Shown here one piece after another: positions 23,962-37,056 of a DNA stretch of 64,000 nucleotides. The notes beneath the pieces are model-generated. The model saw nothing but the letters and a program-made list of their open reading frames with translations. It was not told the DNA's origin and did not search any database. Position 1 is the stretch's first letter, and every line of letters begins with the position of its first letter. Source of the stretch: Terana coerulea (Eukaryota > Basidiomycota > Agaricomycetes > Polyporales > Phanerochaetaceae); NCBI GenBank assembly GCA_024811115.1, contig JAKOGH010000008.1, positions 62,001 through 126,000 on the forward strand, read 5' to 3'. The translations under genes were made by a program, and so were the position numbers.

Positions 23962-25109
23962 AGATGTCGTTTCAGCTAGCGCAAATGTCGCAGTAGAAAG
24001 CATAGATATGCCGACGAGATGGGCTGTAAGGTAAGAACGCCGTTTGCGCGCCACCCGCGAGTAGTTAAACGTGGGATACGGGCAGTGTGGCCGCATGACA
24101 CTGTTGTCCTTACTGTTCACGCCGCGGGTACACTGCTAAAGAACTGCTGCGTGAGCAGATACTCTGTCTGAGGAGTGCAGACTGCTTGTTCACATGAATA
24201 TCCCCAGAGGTGTTGCGCCGAAAAAATCTGACTTCCCGCCCCAGGCTTCGCACGTCCTAGCTTGTTTTTGGTGGTCGTACTTGCTGGTCAGATACTAAGA
24301 GGCGGGAGCGTGCAATAATACTATTAGTGTTAGTGACTTACGCTCAGGCTGAGATGGATCACGAAGACGTATGCCTTCTGGCGCCGCTATGATATCCATA
24401 AGCTTGCCTAAATTCATCCAAAACAAAGGTGCTGCTAGTGGAAGCTCAGGCTTAAATATCGTTCGTCAACTCGGAGGAGGCTTAGGTCTCTGGTGGTTGC
24501 AAGCGCAGGGGATGTGTAGGCTGGACGTTGGCTGGAGCCGCTGGACGAGCCAAGCAACCGGCGTCCCGGGCCTTGCCGGCTTACATAACCGCTCAGATCA
24601 TGGGCGTTGACCACAAACCATTCACACTTGGCCACATGCCATCATGTTCCTAATTATAAGTACAACCTCTCAACATGTCCAGCTTGCCCTCCGATAGATC
24701 GCTCTATGAAGTTATCAATGCCGCGTACCAACATTCTCCGAGGCCAACGCGCAGGCTCGGCTTCAAGTAAATGCCGTTTTTCGGACTGCCGCGCGTACGG
24801 TGAATGAGTCAATTCTGGTTACTTGTCTCGCCGTAGGGATGCGTATTCACAATGCAGAACCGTGTGTTGCAAGCGCAACGTGACCAGCCAAATGCGGACG
24901 CTCAGCACTGTCAAAAACAACAGCGGTGGAAATCGATAATGCACGTCCCGACCGGTGATGGTATATGACTGAGTAGACATTCGGGCGAGAGAATATTCGC
25001 ATTCGCCGAGACTTCGCAGAATGCAATCATAAAAAGGACGTGAAGCAGACTATGGCCAGCGGATTACTCGACCAGCACTCATCTCATCGCCCAACCTTCA
25101 ACACCTACA
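23962..25109. other. divergent intergenic region
   Basis: About 1.1 kb between the divergent glutathione transferase and aldo-keto reductase genes. A TATA-like CATAAAAAG (25028-25036) lies about 75 bases before the reductase ATG. No coding exon, repeat or RNA gene seen. Confidence 0.4.
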
Positions 25110-26525
25110 ATGTCTCTTCCTACGCGCAAGATTGGCACTACCGATGTCACCGCCATTGGCTTTGGCGCAATGGGATTATCAGCGTTCTATGGTCCACCGC
25201 TGCCCGATGAGGAGCGGCTTAAGGTACGTAGCACATGCAGTCGTCTCATTATTGAAACCACTAACCAAGTCGCCCTAGGTTTTCGACGCTCTGTATGAGA
25301 AAGGCTGCAGATTCTGGGATTCCTCCGATGTCTATGGTGACAGCGAAGATCTCATTGGCCAGTGGTATGTTGATACGCATACATGACACGACGATGTCCG
25401 AGTTCTTATCTTCCGCGCAGGTTCAAGCGCACCGGCAAGCGTAACGAGATATTCCTTGCGACGAAGTTCGGTTTTGTGCGAGGAAACGACGTGATCAAGA
25501 ATGGTCCCGCTCTTAACGGTTCTCCGGAGTACGTGAAGAAGGCTATTGATAGCTCTCTGCAGAGGCTTGGAGTCGAACAGATTGATCTTTGGTACCTCCA
25601 TCGGTGAGTTACATTCATGAACATACCTTGTGGCTCCTTCGCTTAATCTATGCAGACCCGATCCCACCGTACCCATTGAGGTTGGTCGCTCCGGCTTGAG
25701 TGCCCGTCGCTAGCGTTAGCTGACCTATAACGCAGATCACTGTCGCTGCTATGGCTGAGGCCGTAAAGGAGGGGAAAGTCAAGTACATCGGCATTTCTGA
25801 GTCCTCAGAAGACACGCTGCGTCGCGCCCACGCGGTACATCCAATTACTGCGGCTCAGTTTGAGTACGCTCCGTTCACGCTGAACATCGAAGACCCCAAG
25901 GTTGGAATTCACCGCGCCTGCAAGGAGCTCGGCATCACTCTCGTTGCTTACAGCCCGCTGGGCCGCGGACTGCTCGCTGGCAAGATCGTGAGCGTATTTT
26001 CACTGGTTGAGCACAAGAATACTAACAATTGACCCGTGCTAGACTAGCGCAGAAGACCTCGACGCCACCGATATCCGTAAGAGTGTAATTCCAAGGTGGG
26101 CCATGGAACGCGCATGAAGCCAAACAAATGCTGAGTTGTGATAATCTAGGTTTTCGGACGAGAATCTTCCGCTCGTTTTGAAACTAGTTGATATAATAAC
26201 CGAGATTGGGAAGAGACACAATGCAACGCCTGCTCAGGTATCCTTGGCTTGGCTCCTCGCACAAGGTGACAACGTCATCCCCATTCCGGGAACTACCAAG
26301 ATTCATGTACGTTATCCCACTCTTATGTTATTTTACCACGCTAAGACAGAACGCTTGACTCAGCGCCTCGAGGAGAACCTAGGAGCATTCAGTGTGAAGC
26401 TGTCGCCGCAAGAATGCGAAGAAATACGTCAAGCGACGGAGAAGGCGGGAACTAACAAGGTCGGTCGCAACGCTGAGCAGTTCGTCAGCTTGCATTACGT
26501 GGATACACCTCCTCTTCAGAAGTAG
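25110..26525 (+). CDS. aldo-keto reductase
   Basis: NADPH-dependent reductase of carbonyl compounds with a TIM-barrel fold. The catalytic tetrad is visible: Asp and Tyr in [18 protein letters not shown], Lys in IFLATKFGF, His in [14 protein letters not shown]. Cofactor-binding motifs are [15 protein letters not shown] and [11 protein letters not shown]. The N-terminus is [19 protein letters not shown]. Eight exons all join in frame, giving about 340 residues, so the gene appears intact. The sequence is closest to the AKR13/YakC-like group, whose members often reduce aromatic aldehydes or pyridoxal. The substrate is not known. Confidence 0.92.
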
Positions 26526-27052
26526 TCTGCCGAAATGCACCAGCGGAATATTGAGGGGAACCTCCTTGTATTTAGCCACGGTCTCGGTATCTGGTCATGA
26601 ATATTCTGTGCAACATCTGGAGATGAAGCGAGAGTCCCCCACCGCAGACTATGCTGCGACAGGCTGTTTGCATGCAAGCTATTAACTACTTGCTGACTAG
26701 TGACCACTGCTGGGTTCGGGACATTATCCTTGAGGGTGCCAGACCACGCCGAATAGTCTCTTTGAAGCATCGCATCTTCAAATAATGCCCTGTGGCGATA
26801 ACCGACATCCATGAGCATGAAGAGCATGCTGCGGATTCGAGGTTATAGCCTCGCTCGTGTTAGACGGACAAAGCGCAACCTCGCGCATTCGGCACTTCCC
26901 GCGCCACAAAGGCGGCGCTTAGCTCGTCTGCTGGGTTCACCCAATCTGGGATACTGACGCGCATAAGATGGTATACAAAGTCTGGCTCTGAGTCGAAGTC
27001 TAAGAATATGTAGAGAAATCTATGGTATCGCACGTGTGCGTGAGTGTTACGC
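26526..27052. other. convergent intergenic region
   Basis: About 0.5 kb between the reductase stop and the CYP505 stop. No credible exon or repeat. Confidence 0.4.
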
Positions 27053-30000
27053 CTACTCGAAGATGTCAGTGGCAAACCGCCCAACTGTTGCCCGTTCAAA
27101 CGCGGCCGCAGCCTCCTGTTCGTTGTAGCCCGTTGACTCTTTGATCATCGCTGTAAGGACCTCTTTGACTCCCTTCGCAAGTTTACCAGAGCCGCACACG
27201 AAACCACTATTCCTGAAGTTAGATATCCGTCTACTGATGAAGATACCGGCTAACGTACCTTGGCGCCTGCTTCGTACAGGCCATCCAGTGAGCGACGGTC
27301 GTGCCATAGTCGGCTATTCGGATAATTAGCAAGATGCAGCTCCACGACAGGAAATAACACTTACTCCTGCACATACTTGCAGCCCTCCGAGTTCTCCGGT
27401 ACCCTCGAGAACGCCGGTCGAAGCTCCACCACGCCCAACTCCTCCCACTCTTTCAAGTCAGAGTCCGCGTAAAGGTAGTCTTCATTAGGCCGTCTGCAGC
27501 CGAAGAACAGCACCGCTCGACCGACTTCCCGCCCAGCTTTCTTCTGCAGCGCACGCTCCTGCAGGAACCCGCGCATCGGCGCAAGGCCAGAGCCGGCGCA
27601 GAACAGGACGAGCGGCGTGCGCGGGTCCTGCGGTAGGTGGAACGCAGTCGATGACGCGCGCACGGCCAGCTGCACCTTGTCGCCGGAGCGCAGGCCCGCG
27701 AGGTACGTTGACGCGACACCGAGGAACGGCTCCTTCCGCCCCGAGATCGCAGGGGCGTCAAGCACACTAATGGTCAGTGTCACGCGCTGCGCGTTCCACA
27801 GCGGGGAAGACGAGATGGAATACTGCCGGATGCGCATGGCGGGAAGCAGCGCGAGGAACGCGGCGAAGGAGATCTTCACTTCAGGGAATTGCTCGAGAAT
27901 GTCGAGCACGCTGCGCCGTCTGCTGAGGACTTCGTCGTTGTATGTGTCCAGGAGCGCCTGCACGGCTTGCTGGTAGCCTCAGCCTCGCAGTAGTTTAGCA
28001 CTGCGCGGAGATCCCGAGTCGTTGCGGGCTGAGAGAGCTCGACGTAGCCTGACAGGAGGTCGAAGGCTGTGATGGTTCTGCCGACGGGTAGTGAGGAAGG
28101 ACCAGATGATGAGAGCACGATCTACGACATGGCCATCACATCAGCATATGAGCGTGAATATTCGTGACGGCGAGTGACATTTACATACATGTTGCTCAGG
28201 AATCAATCCAAATCGTGCCAGTACACGACGCACATCCCGATGCGGGTTAGACGGTAAACTGCAGGCGTCATCAGAAAGCGCAACATAACTGTAACGAGAA
28301 GCGCTCACATAGCCAGGTAGTCTCCTGCACGGGAAGTCATGCTTGGGGGCAACTCAAATTCTACGCGCTGCTAAGCAAATGTCGTGTCGGTGAAAGAAAT
28401 GCATGAAACATACCGATGTGCCTCTTCTCCGGCGCTCCTTCCGCAGTTAACACCCTGTTCTCGACGACAATACCCAATGCGGCGTCAAGCTGGCGAAGGT
28501 CTGCAGCCCTAGAGGTTCCCTCATCAACCATGTCTACTTTCAGACCACCGGTGATAAGCTCCTTCGAGACTGCTGTGTTGTATTCCTACCAGCCCCGCTC
28601 AGCACGACAGTCGTAACAAAGTGACCAAACACTCACCTCAGGCAGAACCTCCCACAACCCTGCCTCCCAAGCGTCAAACGCCTCAAAGAACTCCGAACCG
28701 CCTGCATCTCCCTCACCGCGCGGGACGAGCCGCTGTGCGCCGCGGTCCTCCAAGGTTTGGTCGATAAGCTTGGGGATGCGTTGGAACGTTTGTACCCAAT
28801 CGTGGTGCCCGCAACCAAAGACGGCATATCGCAGGTTGGCGAGCTCCTTGCCTTGCAAGCTGGTCAGCCAGTCGACGAAGGTTGCGGCGTTATCCGCAGG
28901 CTCGCCTGATGGATGGGATGTTATTATCACGGAACGCAAGACGAAGTTCACATGGACTGACCCTCGAATGACGCGCATACAATCACTATTGGACCGTCCT
29001 CTGGCAAGTGACTCGCAACTGAGTCGAGCGTGCCGAGTGTAGCACGGAATCCTGCCACGGCAAAGCCTTAGCAAACACCTTTAGCATTCCGTAATCTCGA
29101 CACACACCATAAGCGGCGGCGTCCGTAGCGATGCGCTGCGCAAAGCTCTCCGAGGTGCCGGTGTTCGACCCATACAGCACATACATCGGCTGCTTCGCCT
29201 CCGTTCCCGGAGCTGGTGGGATCGTCGCCTTGGTACCCTCCTGCGCATGTGCGCTGAATGTGCGTACTGAAGGCGTCGCGAGGATGTGCGCCTTGCCTGA
29301 ACGCGGCAAGGCGTGAACGTAGAAGTGGGCGGGTTTGATGGTGAGTGACTGCTTCAGCTCGAGTTCGTATGAGGGGTCGTCCAGGACGAAGTCAAACTTT
29401 TGGAGGACGACGGCGAGGGCGATCAAAGCTTCTTGCCATGCAAAAGGACGTCCCTACATATATGTCAGATAAAAACAGGCGGAGAGTCGATAGGTATGCT
29501 CACAATGCAGCCTCGCATACCGAATCCGAAAGGTTGCCATGCGCTGGGCTACCGGAACTCTTCAGCATATGCCCACAAACGAATGTGGTTCATTTACCGG
29601 AAGAGCCTCAAACTTGCCGTCCAGCATACGTTCGGGCCGGAATTCGTTTGCCTGCAAGGGTATAAGTCACCTCTCATTGCTATGCACACGAGCGCACGTA
29701 CATCCTCTCCCCAAACAGCCGGGTCCCGCTGCGCAACAACAGTATTGATGACGACCTTGCCATCCTTTGGTATGAAGTACTTTCCACCACCAATCGTGGC
29801 ATCTTCATTGGCGTAAACACTTCGAAGAGGTGCGGTTGGGCTCAGGCGCAACCCCTCTCGCAACACAGCTACATGCATATACATTATGAATGTGATGATG
29901 TCTCGAGAGATGGAACGAACGCACCATCGATGTACTTCAGTTTGCCCACGTCGGTGAGCTGAATCTCCTGGTCGCCGAGAACTTCGTCAACCTCTTCACG

Positions 30001-31424
30001 CGCTTTACGCATGGCTTCTGGGTTCTTGATGAGATAGTACATGCAAAAGGTAAGCATGCCTGGAAAACAATAAGCAAATTGTTGGCGATTTCAGATGATA
30101 AATGGTATACCTGATGTTGTTTCGTGTCCTAAAAGGTTTCAGGAAAGCCTCAGCACGTACGCACAGACAGACACCGATGAGAACATACCAGCAATCAAGA
30201 AGGTCAGGAGCTATGAAGCGTCCAAGTCAGTCATTGAATGCACATGGTGAGAGTAAACATTACGTTGTTCCTGATGTTCTCGTCAGACAAACTTTCGCCT
30301 GTCTTGGGGTCCTTTTGGTGCATCATGGTGTTCAAGAGATCTTTCTTGTCGGTGGGGTTCTGTCGACGCTCGCTGATGACTGACATAAATTCAGTCAGTT
30401 GTGTACCAACAATTATGAAGTGGTGAACTCACTGCTATCGGCCAGTTCCGCCATGGTTTTGATATCTTGTTCATACTTTGCAGTTGTTTGAACCATAAAA
30501 GAACTGAGGATGCCCGGGCGATTCGCTCGCAAGTTACACTCCACGAGGAAGTCAACCATTGACTGAACAAACGGGTGGTTACTTTCCTAGAATTGCATAC
30601 AGATTAGAGATATGCAACCACACTTCAGAGATCTACTTACCCTATAGAACGAATTCAAGCTAAAGATATCCAGGGTAAACACGATATACGCTAGAATGAT
30701 CACACGAAGACATACCGATAGGACATCGAACAGAGCGCAATGGTGTCTAGTGTTAAACGCGTAAAGTCTTCAGCAGGGTCGATCCGCTCCTGTGGGCCAA
30801 ACCTTGACGGGATATCAGCGCCTTGGAAATGCAAATGACCACGAGATGCGTTCTTACCGTTCCCACTTCAATACTAGCTGCGACGCAAGGTCGAGCATAT
30901 CCGGAAACATGTCGCGTATCGCCGCCGTGCCAAAGGCAGGCATGAGCAGCCGATCTAGCGCAGGTACGTAAATCACCATACCGCGAGTGATGCCTACCAG
31001 CAGACTTACGAGCAATGCCCCAGTTCGGCTCGTCTCTGTACGCCTGTACCCACGGCTTGTCAGCGAAGCTAAAAGACATGATGCGCTCGAGTCATGTGTA
31101 CCGTAAAAAGCCCGTCGCCAATCGCATTCCTGACCAGCACGAGCGGGCCTATGACAGCCTTTTGAGAACTTTTTTGTCGTTGGACACGTCGTTCGTGAGC
31201 TCTACGGTGCCAATGACGGCAGATTTTCTACCTGCGATGTGGCATGTGTAAGAGACATTCGATAGACCGAAGTGGTAGAGAAACATACCGAGCAAGTTAA
31301 GCTCAAAGATCTCACCATACTGCTCACTGAGCAGACGAAACGAGCGGAGGGGGACCTCCCGATCAATGGACGTGACATGGCCGAGAAATGGGATGGACGG
31401 CGGTGTCGGGATGGTCGAGGTCAT
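27053..31424 (-). CDS. CYP505-type self-sufficient P450 mono-oxygenase/reductase (P450foxy-like)
   Basis: A fused cytochrome P450 and NADPH-P450 reductase. Characterised CYP505 enzymes hydroxylate fatty acids near the omega end. Domains in order: P450 start [19 protein letters not shown]; substrate-side [19 protein letters not shown]-helix [15 protein letters not shown], where an 18-base exon (30111-30128) encodes HETTS; haem loop [18 protein letters not shown]. Next the FMN domain, [19 protein letters not shown] and [14 protein letters not shown]. Then the FAD/NADPH domain, [33 protein letters not shown] and [16 protein letters not shown]. It ends [12 protein letters not shown]. More than a dozen exons give about 1,060 residues, as expected. 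One base is missing near 27970, between NYCEAEAT and [12 protein letters not shown]; the rest is in frame. It lies tandem with and downstream of erg6, 640 bases apart. Confidence 0.93.
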
Positions 31425-31478
31425 GATCGGGAAAGAGTGGGTGATTGCAAAAGCAGGATGCACGCTCGCCCTGCTGCT

Positions 31479-31485
31479 CTATATA
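31479..31485 (-). promoter_or_regulatory. TATA-like box of the CYP505 gene
   Basis: On the minus strand this reads TATATAG, 55 bases before the ATG at 31424. Confidence 0.45.
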
Positions 31486-32064
31486 CGTCGGTGCTCGCGT
31501 GCGCAACCTGCCGTGGCTGATCTTCCGTACATGGAGATGATATGATGTTCCAGCAGATCTGGACTGGCTGCCTCGGGCCATGTTTATCAACGAGTGCGTA
31601 CAACGCGCGGCTTCACGGGCGAGCGATGTCGTTGCTACCGTTTTTTGCGGACGGCGCACTCACCACCGGTGATGCCACACGGAAGACGCAAAACAGCGCT
31701 TAGTTACGCTACCGGTTCGGCGTCTCAATTGCCGAGCCAAGCCTGCGTCGGTCTCGGTATTACTACTACTCGGTAGTCGAGGTCAGCGAGGACTTCACCA
31801 AGGCGCATACGAGCAAGCGTGAACGTACCATGCACATGCTCCCCGGGACGAGCAGCACCCAGTACAGCTTCGGAGAAACCCCGAGACCGTCAATTGTTTC
31901 ATGAAACATGAATCAGATGCAAACGGGATCCAGAGACACAGAAGGAAAACTGCGATAGCAAATGAGTGCATTTGTGAGCCTAGGCATATTACGGGGGTAT
32001 CTATAATCTAGCGTATAATCCCAACAGTGTGATATAGTCCATATGAAACGACAGACAGCACAGC
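31486..32064. other. intergenic region
   Basis: About 0.6 kb between the erg6 stop and the CYP505 promoter, both genes on the minus strand. No exon or repeat seen. Confidence 0.4.
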
Positions 32065-33290
32065 TCAAGCCTCCAGAGGCTTCTTGCTGATGACAAGGTA
32101 CATGGGCGTGAAGATCTATTCGGTGATGGTCAGTATGTGCCTTACACTTGTCAAGAGCAGCGCAACACACCTTCAGTTGACCGGTCTTGACCAGGGCATC
32201 ACCAGCGATCTTCAGGGTCTCGCATACGTCCCACGTGCCCTTAGGGACGACCCCGACGGTCTCAAGTAACCGCAGGCCGTGGTGCGAGACGAACTTGCCG
32301 CTCGAACTTGTCCGCCAGCAGGTGAAGACATCCCAGAGAGTTTGCGCCTTGAACACGTCGCCCTCCAGTGGGTAGTACCACGTCACCTCGTCCGGGCGCT
32401 CAGCAAGGTCTTCCTCGTGGAGGATCTCGAAGCCGACGTTCTTCAACGCCTGGCGGGCCTTGGCGATGGGTCGCATCTCAGGGATGCCGTTGCCAATCTC
32501 GATCTGGTGGGCGAGCTCCTTGTGCTCGGGGATGGATGGGTCCCACTTGTCGGTCATACACCACTCGTAGACACCGAACTAAACACCCATGAGCATGAGT
32601 GACAGGGTTGAGCGCGGCACGGATACTCACAGTTCCTCCCGGCTTCAGCACCTTCTTGATCTCCGAGTAGACTCCCTCCCACGACGGCGCGTGCACGGTC
32701 GCCTCGATCGCGTACACCGCGTCAAACGAGTTCTCGCCGAACTGCTCCGAGAGCTTCATGAAGTCGCCCTTGACGAAGCTGATCTGGTCCTCGAGCCCGG
32801 CGTACTTGGTGTGCTTGTTCGCGCGAGTGATCTGGTAGTCGTTGTTGTTCAGCCCGACGATCTGCACGTCCGCGAAGCGCGCGATCTCGCGTGCCGGTCC
32901 ACCGACGCCGCACCCGACATCGAGCACGCGCATGCCCGGGCGCAGCTGCATTTGCGCGGCGAGGTAGTGTTCGTGCCGGGCGAGCGAGGCCACGAAGGAT
33001 TCGCCCTTGTAGAAACGAGAGAAGTGGAAGGAGCCCGCCCAGGCGTACTCGTAGAGCAGGGTTGCAGCGTCGTAGTAGCCTACACGTGTCTGTGTCAGGA
33101 CGCGCGAAACAACTCAGAACAGACAATGCGCACCGTTGACAACCTCAGTGTAGTTCGTCAGACGGTTACTGTTGTCCACGTCCTTCTCCTTCTTCATGTC
33201 CTCTTGCCAGAACTTAGTGTAGTTCTCCATCCGGTTCGAATGGCGGCCATCCTCGGTGACGGTGTTGTTCTCGGTAGCGACAGGAGCCAT
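32065..33290 (-). CDS. erg6: sterol 24-C-methyltransferase
   Basis: Transfers a methyl group from S-adenosylmethionine to C24 of the sterol side chain in ergosterol synthesis, at the endoplasmic reticulum and lipid droplets. The N-terminus ([15 protein letters not shown]) leads to [20 protein letters not shown]. The SAM-binding motif I is [18 protein letters not shown]. Other conserved parts are [35 protein letters not shown] and [19 protein letters not shown]. The C-terminal domain ends [13 protein letters not shown]. Four exons join in frame, giving about 350 residues, and the gene is intact. Confidence 0.97.
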
Positions 33291-34206
33291 TTTGTGGGTC
33301 TGAGGGACAGGTAGAGGTTAGTACGTGGCACATAGCAGCGAAGTCGTGACATAAAATTTGGGTTCAGAGACTTGAATGGTTCCCGAAGGAATCAAAACCC
33401 ACAGCGCCGAAGCACGTCGTCCAGTTTGCAGAAGTTATACATCATACAAAGAAAGCGTAAAAGCCAAATAGTGAACTTACAGGGTATGTCAGGCGGTGTC
33501 GGAGGAGGAGAGGGAGAGGAAGGGTGAGAAGTGGTCCGAACCGACGGAAGGCATTTTAAGGATGGGAACGTGCAGTCGCGTCACAAACCCCTTTTCGTAA
33601 ATCACACAATCGAACGATCCGGCCTCTGAATTTTCAAGCGCAAATTGATGCGCACTGTTGCCTAGGGCACATTCGTTTCTTCCATGCTCGTGAAGATGAA
33701 CATCGGACGAGGACAACGTAAATGATGCGGAGGACGACGTGAAATGGCATTCAAAATCGCCAAGCCGAGGTCCGCAGAAACTAAAACGATAGCCGGACGT
33801 AGTATACGCGAAACCCCTCGTCCACAGGCACGAGCTCGATGACTACAAGGTGAACTAGGCGTAAAGGTCGTAACGATGTGCAAAGCTCAGAACGATGAAA
33901 CAGCTCGTGAAGATAACGGACAGATGTAAAGCAAGCGAACATTTCTTTCAAGCTACTCGATATATCGTATGAGAGAAGGGGATATGAACTAAAACCTGTA
34001 GGAATTGCAAGAGAGTGTGGACGGGAAATATGTAGAATGTGATGCGCAAAACAAGAGACTACTGCAGGAGAGGCGAGAGCTTGGCCGCAAATTTCATTCC
34101 TTCAGAATGACTGACACCAGGATATTGAGGGACGGAGACGAGGGATTAAAGGAGCGTAAAGGTTCACAATCCAGGAGAAACCAGAGAAACATTAAGTAGA
34201 AACCTA
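33291..34206. other. intergenic region
   Basis: About 0.9 kb between the erg6 start and the stop of the Rrm4-like gene, both on the minus strand. It should hold the erg6 promoter. Short open frames lack family character. Confidence 0.4.
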
Positions 34207-37056
34207 TCACTTAGCAGAGGCCTGCAAGAACAGCGCTTTCTCCTTGAGGACGGCAGAATAGCTGTTCATCAAATGCGCCAACGCGCGGAGGTCCTCTTGG
34301 TCCAGGAGGGAAATGGTGAGCTTGGGCTGTGAAGAGAGGAATGAATATACGTGTGCTACAAGTAAGCGCGAGATACTCACAGCTCCCTTGATGCCGAAAG
34401 CCTTGACCACACGCCAACTGCAAAATCAGGCCACAGTAAGAGCGTGAACCCAGAAGGTCTCAACTATACGCACAGCTTATCACCCAGAGCCTGCTTCTGG
34501 ATCTGGATGGGCTTGTCTAACAAGCTGTCAATGAATTCGTCCGTGGACTTAACCACGAGCGGATCCGCCTTCGCCAAGGGGAAGTCTGGAGGCGGGACGC
34601 TCGCAAGCCTGATGATCTCAGACGCAGGCAAGCGCGCGAGGGACGCGATAGTGTATGCCGCGGCGGGTGCACTTGGGGTGGCTGGCGCGGGTGACGCGGC
34701 CGCGGACGCGCCCCGCGAAGACAAATCCGGAGTCTGTGGCGAAACCGCCGAAAGCGGGGCCGTTTTCTTCGCTTGTGGAGTGACGGGCACAGCGGCGGGG
34801 GTCGCGGCTTGAGGCTCCTCGGAATCATCAACGTCCAGAACCATCTTCGCGTCGGCGAGCTTCGCCCTGAGGACCTCGACGTTGAACAGACACATCGCGC
34901 GCTCGCGCTTGGGCAAACTCATCAAAAGTTCGGTGAGCTCTGCGATCTGCGAGGACTCCAACCTAGCGACGGCAGCAGCCATGCGGTCCCTTTCGGACGA
35001 TGGGGGTACAGAGCCGGAAGGCGACTCCGTACGAGGTGGCGTGGACAGAGATGCTTGCATAGAAATGGGCGTCGATGGGTGGTCGGGAGCAGAGGCAGGC
35101 GCGTTCAAGGCGTCAGCCTGCCGGGAGTCCTGGGATGCCGATGGTGAGGGGGACTTGGAAGGTCCCTTTGTCATGTTCCGCGCAGCCGTCGCGCTCTGAA
35201 CCCGTTCAGCCAACTTATTGGGATCTTGAATCGCAGTGAGGACGTCGCTGAGCGATAGGGTGGAAATAGAGTCCACAATTTGGTCTAAATCTTCGAGCGG
35301 CACAGTGTCCATGATCTTGATTCGTCTGCTCAGCTCTCCTGTGATGACCTCCTTGCGGACCACAGGTGACAGCGCAGCAAGATCATCATATCGCATTGGC
35401 AAATTCAGTGTACCTGAAAGTGCAGCCTAAAATGCCGAGAAATTAGCCAGAAGCGGGTGAAGTGAACATGGATTGTACGAACGTGGTAGTAACTGCCAGA
35501 ACTCCTGCGAGCACGGTTGTCGGGACGCTCGTGCCCCATGGCCGGCGATGCAAGAGATGTCGTTCGATGGCTGGGGCTGGGCCATCCTGCGAAACTATCA
35601 CCTGCTTCACTAGCTGCAGGACTTGTCGCACCGCTGTTGCTCCTAGGATGGTTGTTGTGCCCGCCAAAGCGTGCCGCCAATTTCTCTTGTCTAAGCTGCT
35701 TAGGTTCGTGAAGACGAACGACGAGCTGTTTCGACCCCAGCACGATGCCATTCATGTGCTGCATCGCGGCAGTTGCTACAGAAGTCGAAATATACGTCAG
35801 CTGTTGGTCTTTGCCTGTTGGTATGCTAACTTACCCTGATCTGGTGTCTGATAGGACACGAAGCCGAACCCTCTGCTCTCTCCACCTTCATTCCGCATAA
35901 CACGTGCGCTACGAGCAATAAGACCATAAGCTTCTGCCACGACATAAAGCACAGACGGCGTACCTGACTATCTGACCAAACTGCAAGCAAGAGTTAGTAT
36001 CTTGACATTCAAGATCAAAGCATACCCACCTGACGGAAGTGCGAAAACAGCCCATTAGAATCTATAGACGTATCCAGATTCTACGAGGACATGAGCACGC
36101 ATGAATGGGCAAAATAGCAACAGGACCGTACTTTGATGAACAGATTACATGGGTCGATCAGACCGCTGTGACTACTTGATCCTGGCCCGGCCAAAGGCGC
36201 AAATTGCACTTGCTGTCCGGGTCCGTGCATGAACGGCATCGGGCTTCGTGGAGGCTGGTATGGTGATCGGGAAGGAGGCGAATACTGAGCAGAGGAAATT
36301 AGCGTGCATGCACCAGAGGCAGAACGGTGCTACACACCTGCGCAGGGTAAGGTGGAATCACTGCGCCTGATGGCACGAACGACGGTGCTGCAGCATTGAA
36401 TTCCGACATGGTCGCTCCCGCTCTTCTAGGCTGGTAGATCTGGACAGCGATGTTTTGCCCCTCCACGTCTGCACAGTGCATTGCTTCTTCGGCGTCCCGA
36501 GCGTCCTCTTCTCTCCAAAACTCTATGAAGCCTGTATCCTTCCCGAATCCAGCTTGCGTGCGTACAGATGCCAGTGCACCGAACGGCCTGAAGATATCGT
36601 AAAGTTGCGAATCCGTAAATCCGGGGGGTAGATGTTTCACTAGTCGTGGCGACGCAGACGGTGGCGGCAAAGGGGTCGGAGGATTCGTCGAGGGGTACGG
36701 CGAGAGAACAAGGACAACGGGTGGTTGAAGAAGTGGTATCGGACGCGCCTGAAGCGTCGCCAGTGCCTTCTCAGCTGTTCAAGAGGTAAGACCGTTGCGG
36801 GCCAAGGCGTCCGTTGTAGATGCATGTGCCGCTCACCGTTCTCTATGTACTTGAACTCAATTGTACCTGACAGCGGTCTGTTGCTGCCATCCCTTGGGAT
36901 GTTTGGTCTGAACGGCGCACATTGTGCAAACGCAGCGGCAAGATTCTCGTCCGATACATGTGGCGGCAAGCCCGAGATGTAGAGCAGAGGCTCATGGAGG
37001 TACGGGTGTGGCTGTCGGCCTGTGTGGTCTAACGCAGTCGGGTATTCTGTCGCCAT
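34207..37056 (-). CDS. Rrm4-like RNA-binding protein with three RRMs and C-terminal MLLE-type domains
   Basis: Domain order matches Ustilago Rrm4, which carries mRNAs and ribosomes on moving endosomes along microtubules in hyphae. RRM1 has LLYISGLPPHVSDENLAAAF and SGTIEFKYIENAEKAL. RRM2 has PRLVKHLPPGFTDSQLYDIF and TGFIEFWREEDARDAEEA. A Pro/Ser linker precedes RRM3, PCNLFIKNLDTSIDS and SRGFGFVSYQTPDQ. After a disordered stretch come helical segments resembling MLLE domains: RYDDLAALSPVVRKEVITGE, IAELTELLMSLPKRERAM, and the best one, QKQALGDKLWRVVKAFG with LTISLLDQEDLRALAHLM. In Rrm4 the last MLLE binds the endosomal adaptor Upa1. About nine exons join in frame for some 750 residues, and the gene looks intact. 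A divergent PABP relative is the alternative. Confidence 0.78.
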
